A stretch of 64,000 nt of DNA from Bacteroidota bacterium (GCA_002748065.1 PDRJ01000029.1:1-64000); one strand, 5' to 3'. Shown: positions 8,421-18,516, numbered from the stretch's first letter. The notes: a model not told the origin generated them from the letters alone. Made by a program: numbers and translations.

Positions 8421-9239
8421 ATGAAAGAACGAACGATACAGTTTGATAAATACCACGGAGCGGGGAATGATTTTATCCTCATCAACAGCCAGGCGTTGCG
8501 TTTCTCCCTCTCTGAGGAAGAGATTGCCCTGCTGTGCCACCGGCGCTTTGGCATTGGTGCGGATGGCCTTATCATGGTAAGCAAAAGCAATCGTGCAGAT
8601 TTCGAGATGCGCTACTACAATGCCGACGGAAGAATCTCCTCCATGTGCGGCAATGGAGGAAGGTGTGTCGCAGCCTTTGCCTTCGAAAAAGGGCTTGCCG
8701 GAAAAGAGCAGCTTTTTGAGGGGCCCGATGGCCTCCACCGGGCAAAGATCACCCAACAGCAAGGAACGCAAAATCACTATCATGTGATGCTCCACCTCCG
8801 CAACATCAACACCATTCATCAGGGGCACGGCTACGCTACCCTTAACACCGGCTCTCCACACTACGTCACCTTCACCCACAACTTAGAGAGTATGGATGTG
8901 AAGAGCCAGGGGCGGAAAATTCGCCTCTCTTCGCAATTTGCCCCCCAAGGCATCAATGTAAACTTCGTGGAGGAGAAGAGTGGCAAGCTCTTTGTCAGGA
9001 CTTATGAACGCGGAGTGGAAAACGAAACCCTTGCCTGTGGCACGGGAGTCACCGCTGCGGCCATTGCCTGGGCCGAACAGAGGGGAGTCACTGAAGGCAA
9101 TATCCCCATCTTAACCAAAGGAGGAAATATGCAGGTAAGTTTCCGAAAAGAGGATTCCTCCTATACTGACATCATACTCTCCGGGCCGGCAGAAAAGGTC
9201 TTCGAGGGAGTTATCACACTTAAAAACCCAAAAATATGA
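8421..9239 (+). CDS. dapF: Diaminopimelate epimerase
   Basis: KYHGAGNDFILIN, MCGNGGRC, YERGVENETLACGTGVTAAA. Start at 8421 follows an AGGAGGAG-type ribosome-binding sequence and the promoter. Confidence 0.95.
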   Translation: MKERTIQFDKYHGAGNDFILINSQALRFSLSEEEIALLCHRRFGIGADGLIMVSKSNRADFEMRYYNADGRISSMCGNGGRCVAAFAFEKGLAGKEQLFEGPDGLHRAKITQQQGTQNHYHVMLHLRNINTIHQGHGYATLNTGSPHYVTFTHNLESMDVKSQGRKIRLSSQFAPQGINVNFVEEKSGKLFVRTYERGVENETLACGTGVTAAAIAWAEQRGVTEGNIPILTKGGNMQVSFRKEDSSYTDIILSGPAEKVFEGVITLKNPKI

Positions 9240-9766
9240 TAGGAAAAAAGACCCTGTTAAGAGCCGTAGAACCCATTGATATGGAAATACTTTACCGATG
9301 GGAAAACGACATGCAAATGTGGCATCTCAGTAATACCAAGACCCCGTTTAGCAAGCACCTTATGGAGCAGTATGTGATGAATGCCCAACAGGATATCTAT
9401 ACGGCCAAACAACTTCGGTTGATGATAGACACCAACGACGAGAACCCACGAACCATTGGCTGTGTAGACCTCTTCGATTTTGACCCCACCAACCGACGTG
9501 CAGGCATTGGCATCCTGATTGACAAAGAGGAACGAGGCAAAGGCTTTGGGAAAGAGGCGCTGGAGATCCTTATCGATTATGCCTTTAACACCCTCAACCT
9601 CCATCAGCTCTATTGCTCAATCCTGGAAAGTAACAAACAGAGTATTACTATGTTCCAAAACTTGGGTTTTCAAGAGAGTGGTCAAAAGAGAGACTGGACG
9701 CTGGTGGACGGAATCTGGCAAAACGAACACTTCCTACAACTTATGAAACGGGAAAAACTCACGTAA
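9236..9766 (+). CDS. GNAT family N-acetyltransferase
   Basis: 176 aa; RRAGIGILIDKEERGKGFGKEALEILIDYAFNTLNLHQLYCSI; overlaps the dapF stop by 4 nt. Confidence 0.9.
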   Translation: MIGKKTLLRAVEPIDMEILYRWENDMQMWHLSNTKTPFSKHLMEQYVMNAQQDIYTAKQLRLMIDTNDENPRTIGCVDLFDFDPTNRRAGIGILIDKEERGKGFGKEALEILIDYAFNTLNLHQLYCSILESNKQSITMFQNLGFQESGQKRDWTLVDGIWQNEHFLQLMKREKLT

Positions 9767-9770
9767 GCTT

Positions 9771-10796
9771 ATGCTTAAAAGAGGTCATATCATCGTCCTT
9801 GTGGTATTTTTAGGGGGGGTGATAGGTTCGGTGCTTTACGTGGCCTATCAAACAACCTTCGGATCTTCGGTGAACCGTTCCAAGGAGGAGAACCTGGAGA
9901 TTTTCATCCACCCTGAAGATACCTACGAAGAGCTGCTCGCCTTCCTTCAGGATAAAATCCGCAACCCGGAGCTCTTCAACCGGTTAGCAAAACACAAAGA
10001 GCTGCATAGGAAAATGAAAGCGGGCCACTACACCATCCCCCGTGGCACGAGCAACAACGAACTTATTAACCGCTTGTTAAGCGGAAATCAACAGCCGGTA
10101 AAGGTGAACTTCAACAGCCTGCGCACCCTCTCCTATCTGAGTAAAACGCTGTCAATGCAGTTGGAGCCAGACTCCATTGAGTTTATCACCTTCTTCCAGG
10201 ATAGCACCGCATTACAGCGTATCGGCATCCACATCGACTCACTCTACCGTTATCTTCTTCCCGACACCTATGAATTTTACTGGACTGCCACCCCGGAAGA
10301 TTTTATGGTACGCATGAAGAAGGAGTCGGAGCAATACTGGCTCTCCAAGAAGAACCAGGCTGCCCAAAAGAATCTCACCCCTTGGGAGGTGGTCACCCTT
10401 GCAGCCATTGTGGAGAGAGAAACCCTGAAAGATGACGAAAAACCCACCATTGCGGGGGTCTACCTAAACCGATTGAAGAAGAACATGAAGTTACAAGCTG
10501 ACCCCACGGTAGTCTATGCGGTAGGAGATTTCTCCCTTCGTCGGATTTTAAAAGTACACACCCGCACCGACCACCCCTATAACACCTACAAGCATAAAGG
10601 ATTGCCCCCCGGGCCCATCTGCGTCCCCTCCAAGACCTCCATCGAAGCTGTACTCAGAGCCAAGGATCACCCCTATCTCTATTTCTGTGCCAAGGAGGAT
10701 ATGAGTGGCTACCATAACTTTGCCAAGACCTACCGTCAACACAAAAAGAATGCACGTAAGTTCCAACGGGAGCTCAACAAAAAAGGAATAAAATAG
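9771..10796 (+). CDS. mltG: Endolytic transglycosylase MltG (YceG-like)
   Basis: LLPDTYEF, LAAIVERETLKDDEKPTIAGVYLNRLKKNMKLQADPTVVYA, YNTYKHKGLPPGPICVPS. Confidence 0.95.
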   Translation: MLKRGHIIVLVVFLGGVIGSVLYVAYQTTFGSSVNRSKEENLEIFIHPEDTYEELLAFLQDKIRNPELFNRLAKHKELHRKMKAGHYTIPRGTSNNELINRLLSGNQQPVKVNFNSLRTLSYLSKTLSMQLEPDSIEFITFFQDSTALQRIGIHIDSLYRYLLPDTYEFYWTATPEDFMVRMKKESEQYWLSKKNQAAQKNLTPWEVVTLAAIVERETLKDDEKPTIAGVYLNRLKKNMKLQADPTVVYAVGDFSLRRILKVHTRTDHPYNTYKHKGLPPGPICVPSKTSIEAVLRAKDHPYLYFCAKEDMSGYHNFAKTYRQHKKNARKFQRELNKKGIK

Positions 10797-10798
10797 CT

Positions 10799-12145
10799 AT
10801 GAAAGCCTTTAAAGCCTACGATATTCGAGGGGTTTGGAATCAGGACTTCCACCCCGAAGATGTCTACCGAATCGGATTTTACCTTCCCCGGTTGCTCAAT
10901 ACCAGGACCATTCTTGTGGGACGGGATGTCCGCACCAGTTCTCCAGAGATCTTTGAAGCGCTAACTCAAGGTATCACCGAGGCAGGAGCCGACGTGGACG
11001 ATATCGGCCTGGCCACAACCCCTCTGGTCTATTGGGCTACAGCCAAATATGGGTACCGTGCCTCTGTACAGATCACGGCATCCCACAATGCAGCGCCCTA
11101 CAATGGCCTGAAGATCTCACGAGAGGATGCCCAACCCGTGGGATACGACAGCGGGCTCAGGCAGTTGCAGGAGATGATCCAACAAAAACCGGTACCAGTA
11201 TCCCCAAAGGGCTGCGTCAGGGAGCGTCCTCTCTACGCCCCCTACATGGACTTTCTGGCGACCTACCAAACCGACCTCTCCAACCTGAAGATCAGCATGG
11301 ATCTTTCCAATGGGATGGCCGCACTTTTCGCCCGCAAACTGTTCGGAGATCAGGTTCAATACCTGTTTGAAACGCTGGATGGGAGCTTTCCCAACCATGC
11401 CCCCAACCCATTGAATCCGGAAAACATCCTCCCTTTGCAGGCGCATGTTAAAGCCCATCACAGCGACATCGGGGTCATCTTTGACGGAGATGCCGACAGG
11501 GTCATGTTTGTGGATGAGCAGGGAGCCTTTATCTCACCGGATCTGATGATTGCGGTGCTGGGCCACCATTTCCTAAAGGGGAATACCAAGGCCAAGGTCT
11601 TGCAAGATATCCGCACCTCAAAGGCGGTGGGGGAATATTTGGTTCCCAAGGGAGCAGAGATGACGATGTGGCGTGTGGGAAGAGCCTATGCAGCGCTTAA
11701 ACTCCGAGAGATCGACGGACTTTTTGGCGGCGAATTGGCCGGCCATTACTACTTTAAAGACTTCTACTACAGTGATTCCGGACTTATGGCAGCGCTCCTA
11801 CTGTTGGGCATCTTCGCGGAAGAGAAGCGACAAGGGACCACCGTATCACAGCTTATCAAGCGCATCAGCCACTATCACAACAGTGGGGAGATCAACTTCA
11901 AGATAGCACAGAAACAGGAGGCCATGGAGGCTGTGGTAGCACACTTCCGCACTCAGACACCCCCCTCGGCGCTGTACGATTTTGATGGATACCGCCTGGA
12001 ATATCCCGGTTGGTGGCTCAATATCCGACCTAGCAACACAGAACCCTACCTCCGCTTTCTTTGCGAAGCAAAAGAGGAACATACCCTAAAAGATATCATT
12101 TCTCAAGTGAGGGCGATTATCGAAAAGATGGGAGGGGCTTCATAA
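10799..12145 (+). CDS. Phosphomannomutase/phosphoglucomutase
   Basis: KAYDIRGVW, ITASHNAAPYNGLKI, GVIFDGDADRVMFVDEQG, GGELAGHYYFKDFYYSDSG, IRPSNTEPYLR. Confidence 0.95.
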   Translation: MKAFKAYDIRGVWNQDFHPEDVYRIGFYLPRLLNTRTILVGRDVRTSSPEIFEALTQGITEAGADVDDIGLATTPLVYWATAKYGYRASVQITASHNAAPYNGLKISREDAQPVGYDSGLRQLQEMIQQKPVPVSPKGCVRERPLYAPYMDFLATYQTDLSNLKISMDLSNGMAALFARKLFGDQVQYLFETLDGSFPNHAPNPLNPENILPLQAHVKAHHSDIGVIFDGDADRVMFVDEQGAFISPDLMIAVLGHHFLKGNTKAKVLQDIRTSKAVGEYLVPKGAEMTMWRVGRAYAALKLREIDGLFGGELAGHYYFKDFYYSDSGLMAALLLLGIFAEEKRQGTTVSQLIKRISHYHNSGEINFKIAQKQEAMEAVVAHFRTQTPPSALYDFDGYRLEYPGWWLNIRPSNTEPYLRFLCEAKEEHTLKDIISQVRAIIEKMGGAS

Positions 12146-12194
12146 AAGATGGATGGCACCGTACGGTTTTAAAGGACTCACGTTATAGAGAGCC

Positions 12195-13118
12195 TTACAT
12201 TTTAACTGTTTTCCGTTTCCGCGAAGCTCCCTTGGGGCGATTGTTTCCCTTTTTATAGTAACGCATTGCTTCGGGAAGATGCGATTTTATGGCTTCTATC
12301 CTTTTGCGGTCAGAGGGATGGGAAGAGAGCAGTTCCGGCACATTTGTCCCCGAACCGGCAGCGGCCATACGCTCCCAGAAGGAGACTGCCAGCGAGGGAT
12401 CATAACCGGCCTTAGCCATCAGAATCATACCTATTTTATCCGCCTCATACTCATGCTTCCGCGAATAGGCCAACGACCCTAACGTAGAGCCAATACCATA
12501 GGAGGTCAAAAAGATCTGCTGGGTCATCTCCGGCTTCTCCTGAAGAGCCATAGACAAAGACATCCCCCCCAATTGCAGCGCCAATTGCTGACTCATCCGT
12601 TCATTCCCATGACGAGCCAGAGCGTGGGCTATCTCATGCCCCATCACCACGGCGATACCGCCATCATCCTTACATATGGGCATAATTCCCGTGTAAAAGA
12701 CCACCTTTCCCCCGGGCATACACCAGGCATTCACCAATTTATCCTCCACCAGATTAAACTCCCATTGGAAGTCATCAATACGGTCTGCCATCTTATTCTC
12801 ACGCAAGAAATCATCAACGGCCTGAGCAATATTCCCGCCCACACGTCGAATTTGCTGAACGCCCTTGTCGTTGGAAGGCTTTGCCGGGTTCTGTTTTAAG
12901 AAATCTCCGTAAGAGGCCAGGCTCATCTCCATCATCATCGATTTTGGAAGAAGGTTCACCTGTTTTCGATTGGTAAAGGGAACCGTTTTACAAGAGACAA
13001 ACGATACCACGAACAGAGATATCATGAAAAAATGAACGAGTGCTTTCATAGAGAAGGTTTTTATTTCAACAACTAGTGCCAACAGCTCTATCGAAGAACG
13101 ATAAAAATACTGTATCAA
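12195..13118 (-). CDS. M48 family metallopeptidase, lipoprotein
   Basis: Lipobox-like SFVSCKT; VMGHEIAHALARHGNERMSQQ (HExxH); YSRKHEYEADKIGMILMAKAGYDP. Real start likely downstream at MKALVHFF. Confidence 0.92.
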   Translation of the reverse strand: MIQYFYRSSIELLALVVEIKTFSMKALVHFFMISLFVVSFVSCKTVPFTNRKQVNLLPKSMMMEMSLASYGDFLKQNPAKPSNDKGVQQIRRVGGNIAQAVDDFLRENKMADRIDDFQWEFNLVEDKLVNAWCMPGGKVVFYTGIMPICKDDGGIAVVMGHEIAHALARHGNERMSQQLALQLGGMSLSMALQEKPEMTQQIFLTSYGIGSTLGSLAYSRKHEYEADKIGMILMAKAGYDPSLAVSFWERMAAAGSGTNVPELLSSHPSDRKRIEAIKSHLPEAMRYYKKGNNRPKGASRKRKTVKM

Positions 13119-13193
13119 GACTCAAAGATAAAATTTTTTCTCAACCCCAACGTTATTACCCTAGCTTTTACCATCACCATTGCCATTAACGCC

Positions 13194-13814
13194 GTGAACT
13201 ATATCCACTCCATAGCAGCAAATATGCAGCAGCCTCTCCCCGGAGAGAGGGCTCATGAGGAGATGGCTCCCGACTTTCGAGAGAGGATGCTGAAAGAGGG
13301 GCTGCACACCGCCCCTCCTATTCCATCAGCGGTGCTAATCCTACTGTACAAGAAAGAGGGGGAGTGGCATATTCCCTTTATCCGACGCGTAGTTGACAAC
13401 CGGGCACATAGCGGACAGGTCTCTCTTCCGGGAGGACGGAAAGAGCAACGAGACTACGACCTAAAGGCCACCGCAATGCGGGAGACCCGGGAGGAGATTG
13501 GCATCCCCCACGAGAAGATCAAAGTGATGGGAACGCTCACCCCTCTCTACATCCCCATCAGCAACTTTCTTGTAACCCCCTATGTGGGCTTCCACACCGG
13601 AGAGAACCTCTCTTTTATCCCCTCTCCCAAGGAGGTCTCCTACATCATTGAAGCCCCGGTAACGATGCTTATGGATACCACGAACAAAATCACCTATCCC
13701 GTTGAGAAAGAAACTATTGCGCCTGCTTTTCGCATCCATAACGAAGTTATATGGGGAGCCACTTCGATGATTATCAATGAATTAATCCATCTCACCCGAC
13801 ACAAAACAGTATGA
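13194..13814 (+). CDS. NUDIX hydrolase, CoA pyrophosphatase-like
   Basis: LPGGRKEQRDYDLKATAMRETREEIGI Nudix box. Confidence 0.92.
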   Translation: MNYIHSIAANMQQPLPGERAHEEMAPDFRERMLKEGLHTAPPIPSAVLILLYKKEGEWHIPFIRRVVDNRAHSGQVSLPGGRKEQRDYDLKATAMRETREEIGIPHEKIKVMGTLTPLYIPISNFLVTPYVGFHTGENLSFIPSPKEVSYIIEAPVTMLMDTTNKITYPVEKETIAPAFRIHNEVIWGATSMIINELIHLTRHKTV

Positions 13815-13864
13815 CACCCGTAAGAAATAATCCCATTCCGTAACCTTAACAGCCTTAGATTTCC

Positions 13865-13872
13865 TAATTTTG
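13865..13872 (+). promoter_or_regulatory. -7 promoter box TAATTTTG
   Basis: Matches TAnnTTTG; only 8 nt before the ATG at 13881. Confidence 0.5.
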
Positions 13873-13880
13873 CCGCCATC

Positions 13881-14519
13881 ATGAGTCATTACATCAAAAA
13901 CCTTATTCAGGAGGGCGAGCACCAGCAGTTGGATTTCAAGTACGAGATCTCCGACTCGCAGAAGATTGCCCGAAGCCTTGTGGCCTTTGCCAACACGGAT
14001 GGAGGAAGACTTTTGGTGGGGGTGAAAGACAATGGAATGATCTCCGGGGTTAAAAGTTCAGAAGAGTACTATATGGTGGAGACGGCGGCTACGCTCTACA
14101 CCAAACCGGAAGTCCCCTTTACCACCCGAAAATGGACCGTAGAGGGAAAGACCGTCGTGGAGGTCATTGTACATCCCCGCCATGGAAAACCCCACAAGGC
14201 TCCCGATAAAGAGGGTAAATTTAAGGTCTTCGTTCGGGTAAAAGACCAGAACCTCTTAGCCAATGCCGTTTTACTGAAGTATTGGCAACGCAAAAGTCAG
14301 GAGAGGCCCGAAGGGGTTTTTATCCACTATACGGAGAAGGAGAATCTACTCCTGAAGTACCTTGAAGAGAACGGCTCCATCACCTTAAGCAAGCTCATCA
14401 AGCTCACGGGGCTCAACAAGCGCAAAGCGGAAGCCCTACTGGTAGACTTTATGCTCTTGAACATCATTGAGATGACCCTCACAGAGCGCTCCACCTTTTA
14501 CACCATAAAGGATATGTAG
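13881..14519 (+). CDS. AlbA_2/Schlafen-like divergent AAA domain, ATP-binding protein with C-terminal winged-helix-like region
   Basis: EHQQLDFKYEISDSQKIARSLVAFANTDGGRLLVGVKDNGMISGV. Confidence 0.85.
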   Translation: MSHYIKNLIQEGEHQQLDFKYEISDSQKIARSLVAFANTDGGRLLVGVKDNGMISGVKSSEEYYMVETAATLYTKPEVPFTTRKWTVEGKTVVEVIVHPRHGKPHKAPDKEGKFKVFVRVKDQNLLANAVLLKYWQRKSQERPEGVFIHYTEKENLLLKYLEENGSITLSKLIKLTGLNKRKAEALLVDFMLLNIIEMTLTERSTFYTIKDM

Positions 14520-14578
14520 GGGCTGCCGGAGAGGCTTGGAAAATGAACCCTTGCAACGTTGTATTTCGCAATAACTAG

Positions 14579-14655
14579 TGCCTGTCCATAAAGTCAGCGT
14601 TTTGAGCAGCGGCTGTATAGAAAGTTCGAATTCGAGGCTTGCAAAGGCTGAAATA
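14579..14655 (-). repeat. Dispersed MITE-like repeat, copy D (right half only, inverted)
   Basis: GTGCCTGTCCATAAAGTCAGCGTTTTGAGCAGCGGCTGTATAGAAAGTTCGAATTCGAGGCTTGCAAAGGCTGAAATAG. Confidence 0.88.
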
Positions 14656-14661
14656 GAAAAT

Positions 14662-15639
14662 CTACTTGTCAATAACGTATTTTAACGTGAACATCTGTTG
14701 ATGATTAAGCTGCTCCCAATTAATAACATGAAGCGAATACGTAAAGCTTGCTTTTACCTTTTTATAGCTAATAAGGTGCCAAATAATATCGGTTCTTGAG
14801 TAATCTTTATTTTTGTAAAGAGGGTCGCCCAGCATAAGAGCATGTTCTCCCCCTTTATGTAAGATACTTTTCAAAGCATAATGCTTGTATTTTCCATAAA
14901 TCTCGGTAAATAAACTTGTTTTAAAATGGAATCTATCGGTTATTCCGCGATCTTTATGACTGGATGATAAGAGTCCTGTTTTAAAGTATCCGTAAAAATC
15001 ATTATTACGGGAGGTTTCAACGCCTAATAACAAACTAACGCCAATATAGTCGTTGATGTAGTCGTTAGGGATTCTGATTTTAGGTCTCATGCTGTGTACT
15101 ATCATAAAGGTATTTTCGACAAATAGGTGATTATAACCCCATTTACCGTTGGTAGCAAGCATAAATTCTTCTCTTTGAACATTTGTTTGTCGTGTTAGCC
15201 AATCAATAAAAATATTCTGAAAACCCCAATCACCTTTCTTTTCAAGCATTATACCCTCTATATTGGGCTGATAGTACAACACTAAACGTTGAAGCATTGC
15301 AAGAGGAAGGTTTGTGTGTTTTCGACGAGGAAAAGAGCCAAACAAAAAAGAGGTATTGTGATTTTTATATTCGTAGTAAAGCGTTAGTTGTGGTTTTAAC
15401 GCGTCAAAATTGTTACCAAACTCTATCAAATGGCTCATTCCAACTCGCATTCGGTGATTTTCTTTTTTTAACCCTACTTCAAAAGCTCCTCGTGCACCAA
15501 AAATTGTTTGTGGTTGAGCAAACAGAGGATCAAACTCTCGGTTGTCACCAATTCCATCAAAATCAAACTGATATTCGATTTTTTGCGCTTGTGAAAAGAA
15601 CGAGAAGAAGATGAATAAGATGAATAATAATCGGGGCAT
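14662..15639 (-). CDS. Hypothetical secreted protein, probable outer-membrane beta-barrel
   Basis: 325 aa; signal peptide MPRLLFILFIFFSFFSQAQ; alternating amphipathic, aromatic-rich segments; AT-rich composition. Confidence 0.65.
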   Translation of the reverse strand: MPRLLFILFIFFSFFSQAQKIEYQFDFDGIGDNREFDPLFAQPQTIFGARGAFEVGLKKENHRMRVGMSHLIEFGNNFDALKPQLTLYYEYKNHNTSFLFGSFPRRKHTNLPLAMLQRLVLYYQPNIEGIMLEKKGDWGFQNIFIDWLTRQTNVQREEFMLATNGKWGYNHLFVENTFMIVHSMRPKIRIPNDYINDYIGVSLLLGVETSRNNDFYGYFKTGLLSSSHKDRGITDRFHFKTSLFTEIYGKYKHYALKSILHKGGEHALMLGDPLYKNKDYSRTDIIWHLISYKKVKASFTYSLHVINWEQLNHQQMFTLKYVIDK

Positions 15640-15720
15640 TATTACAACATTTTTGAATATTTAAAAAGCAGCAATGCAGATTGTGGATCCTCCTACGGCG
15701 GGGCCCCTCTCCTCTCAGGG

Positions 15721-16818
15721 CTACTGGGAAATGTAGTGCCGGTTTATTGTTTGTTGCTGCAGAAGGTCAGCCACTGCAAGGCTCACCATGGCTTCAACCA
15801 CGGGAACCACACGGGGTGCCACACACACATCATGCCGCCCCTTGATGGCAAGATCTACGGCTTTACCATCGTGGTCCACCGTATGTTGTGGTTTCTTGAT
15901 AGAGGATACCGGTTTAACGGCTGCCCTCAACACGATATCCTCCCCTGTGGCGATACCCCCGGCCACCCCTCCGGCGTTATTGGTTACCGGAGAAATCTTA
16001 CCCCGGTCATACTGAAACGGGTCGTTATGTTCACTCCCCCTCATCGCAGCGGCGGCAAAGCCTCTCCCCATCTCCACACCTTTGATGGCAGGAATACTCA
16101 TCACCGCTTGGGCGATCACCCCATCCAGTTTGGCAAAAACCGGCTCTCCCACCCCCACGGGACAATGCTTCACCACACAGGTGACGACGCCCCCCACCGA
16201 GTCACCCTCACGGGCAACCTGATCCAACAGGGCCTCCATAGCCTGAGAGGTAGCACTATCGGGACAGCGGACTGCCGAGGCTTCTATCTCCCTCAGGGGG
16301 TAATCATAACGCTCACCCGGCATAACAATTCCACCGATGTTATGCACAAAAGCATACACCACCACACCATGGCGTTGCAAGAGCATTTTGGCCAAGGCAC
16401 CCGCAGCTACACGAGCCACCGTCTCTCTGGCCGAGGCCCGTCCACCCCCTCGGGCATCCCGAAATCCATACTTCTTATCCCAGGTATAATCGGCATGGCC
16501 AGGCCGATAGACACGCGAAAAAGAGAGGTAATCGGAGGAGCGCTGATACTGATTCCTTATGAGGAAGGCGATGGGTGTTCCCAAGGTAATACCATCCAGT
16601 ACGCCGCTCAAGATTTCCACCTCATCAGCCTCTTTACGAGCCGTCTCGAAGGATTGACCGCGGGGTCTTCTTCGCTGCATCTCTCTCCGCAAGAGCGCAT
16701 AATCCACAGGAATCCCCGCGGGAAAACCGTCAAGCACACCGCCCATGGCCACCCCATGCGACTCCCCAAACGTCATTAATCGAAGTTGTGAACCCAATAA
16801 AGAACCTCCCATAACCAT
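15721..16818 (-). CDS. aroC: Chorismate synthase
   Basis: LRLMTFGESHGVAMGGVLDGFPAG, DARGGGRASARETVARVAAGALAK, EHNDPF, NNAGGVAGGIATGEDIVLRAAVKP. Start placed at the MVMGGSLLG methionine. Confidence 0.95.
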   Translation of the reverse strand: MVMGGSLLGSQLRLMTFGESHGVAMGGVLDGFPAGIPVDYALLRREMQRRRPRGQSFETARKEADEVEILSGVLDGITLGTPIAFLIRNQYQRSSDYLSFSRVYRPGHADYTWDKKYGFRDARGGGRASARETVARVAAGALAKMLLQRHGVVVYAFVHNIGGIVMPGERYDYPLREIEASAVRCPDSATSQAMEALLDQVAREGDSVGGVVTCVVKHCPVGVGEPVFAKLDGVIAQAVMSIPAIKGVEMGRGFAAAAMRGSEHNDPFQYDRGKISPVTNNAGGVAGGIATGEDIVLRAAVKPVSSIKKPQHTVDHDGKAVDLAIKGRHDVCVAPRVVPVVEAMVSLAVADLLQQQTINRHYISQ

Positions 16819-17061
16819 TGTATTTAGTCTCTGCAAGAAAACACCACTTCGAAAGTTGATCATTTTCTTGCCCTCGCTATTGAGCCCCGAAGATACACAA
16901 TTTGTAGGATCGTGCGGAAAAACGATCCTCATTGATCGCCTATTTCAACCGTTTATACGGATATCGGTACAATGAAGCCATGAATTAGGAGAGAGAAGAT
17001 AAAAATAAGACATCCCCCAATTCCACACATTTTTGTAACTTCGCCCAAAAATCGTCCAATT

Positions 17062-18279
17062 ATGATACCTGATCTTAATACCCTATTCTCAGACCATGCC
17101 ATGCGCATGAAACGGTCAGCCATTCGTGAATGCTTAAAGCTCACCCAGCAACCGGACATCATCTCTTTTGCCGGAGGATTGCCGTCCAAAAGCTCTTTTC
17201 CCTACGACGACATTGCAAGGTTATCGGCAGAAGTCATTAAAGAGGAGGGAGCCGCAGCGCTTCAGTACTCCACCACAGAAGGCGATATGGAACTTCGTAA
17301 ACAGTTGTTAAAACGCTACCAGGCAGAGGGGTTGGATCACATCACCACGGATAATATCGTAATCACAACGGCCTCCCAGCAGAGCCTCGACCTGCTGGGA
17401 AAGATCCTTATTAACCCGGGAGACAAGATCATCTGTGGTTTGCCTAGCTACCTGGGAGGGCTCAGTGCCTTCTCCGTATATGGACCGGAGCTTGTGGGCA
17501 TTGAACTGGATCAGTACGGTATGCGATCCGATCAACTCGAACACACACTGGAAGCCATGCGAGAAGCCGGCGAGAGACCCAAGTTCATCTACGTCATTCC
17601 CGACTTCCAAAACCCCGCCGGCATCACCATGCCGGAATTCCGAAGAAAAGAGATTATCGCTCTGGCACACAAATATAATGTCTTGATCATAGAAGACAGC
17701 CCCTATCGGGAGATACGCTTCGAGGGCACCCCACCAAAGATGATGCACGCCCTGGATCAATCAGGCCATGTCATTACCTTGGGGACCTTCTCAAAGATCT
17801 TCTGCCCAGGATTCAGAATTGGTTGGATCATCGCCCACCGAGAAATTCTGGACAAATTTGTGCAAGCCAAACAAACCGCAGACCTCTGCACCTCCTCCTT
17901 CTTACAAAAAATCGCCGCAAGATACCTCGAACAGGGGCTCTTCGAAAAGAACCTGGTCCGCATTATTGCCGAGTATAAGGCTAAAAAAGAGAACATGATT
18001 CGCAACCTTGAGACCTACATGCCCGAGGGGGTCACCTGGACCAATCCAGAGGGAGGGCTTTTCCTCTTTGTCTACCTGCCCAAAACACTGAATGCAGAAG
18101 AACTTTTCCCCAAGGCCATTGAAAAGAAAGTAGCCTTTATCAAGGGGGATGTCTTCCACTGCAATGGTTCAGGAACCAATACCATACGTATTAACTTCTC
18201 TTTTGTGGATGAAGCAACCAATACGGAAGGGGTTAAACGAATGGGCGAAGTTATTAAGGAGGCATTATCCCATCCATAA
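17062..18279 (+). CDS. PLP-dependent aminotransferase, class I/II (MocR/2-aminoadipate aminotransferase-like)
   Basis: ISFAGGLPSKSSFP, PDFQNPAGITM, IIEDSPYREIRF, TLGTFSKIFCPGFRIGWI. Confidence 0.92.
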   Translation: MIPDLNTLFSDHAMRMKRSAIRECLKLTQQPDIISFAGGLPSKSSFPYDDIARLSAEVIKEEGAAALQYSTTEGDMELRKQLLKRYQAEGLDHITTDNIVITTASQQSLDLLGKILINPGDKIICGLPSYLGGLSAFSVYGPELVGIELDQYGMRSDQLEHTLEAMREAGERPKFIYVIPDFQNPAGITMPEFRRKEIIALAHKYNVLIIEDSPYREIRFEGTPPKMMHALDQSGHVITLGTFSKIFCPGFRIGWIIAHREILDKFVQAKQTADLCTSSFLQKIAARYLEQGLFEKNLVRIIAEYKAKKENMIRNLETYMPEGVTWTNPEGGLFLFVYLPKTLNAEELFPKAIEKKVAFIKGDVFHCNGSGTNTIRINFSFVDEATNTEGVKRMGEVIKEALSHP

Positions 18280-18392
18280 AGAAGGTTAACCATGTTTATT
18301 GCTGTTTTTTAAACACTTAACACCGGCTCTTGTCAGCCCAAACCAAACAAAGAAAAACGGATAACATGCCCATGACGGTAAAAAAAGATACA

Positions 18393-18505
18393 ACGGCATG
18401 ATTATGGCGTTGGAAGACGGAAGTTGGAAGTTGAGCGACATTTTTTTTACGAACGTTGTAGTGAAACCAAGCCAGAGGCTAACAACCAAAAGCCAAGGGC
18501 TACAA
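18393..18505 (+). repeat. Diverged single copy of the 1-605 tandem-repeat unit
   Basis: CATGATTATGGCGTTGGAAGACGGAAGTTGGAAGTTGAGCGACATTTTTTTTACGAACGTTGTAGTGAAACCAAGCCAGAGGCTAACA aligns by eye along the unit at 1-605. Confidence 0.7.
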
Positions 18506-18516
18506 AACAGAAACAG

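Noticed and set aside
13881-14519. Defence-system component
   Set aside because: AlbA_2/Schlafen-like domains occur in some defence loci, but the neighbours are housekeeping genes (NUDIX hydrolase, M48 peptidase, aroC) and no partner effector is present.
15736-16779. 347-aa plus-strand ORF
   Set aside because: Fully antisense to aroC; low-complexity His/Pro/Arg-rich translation without family motifs, a shadow ORF.
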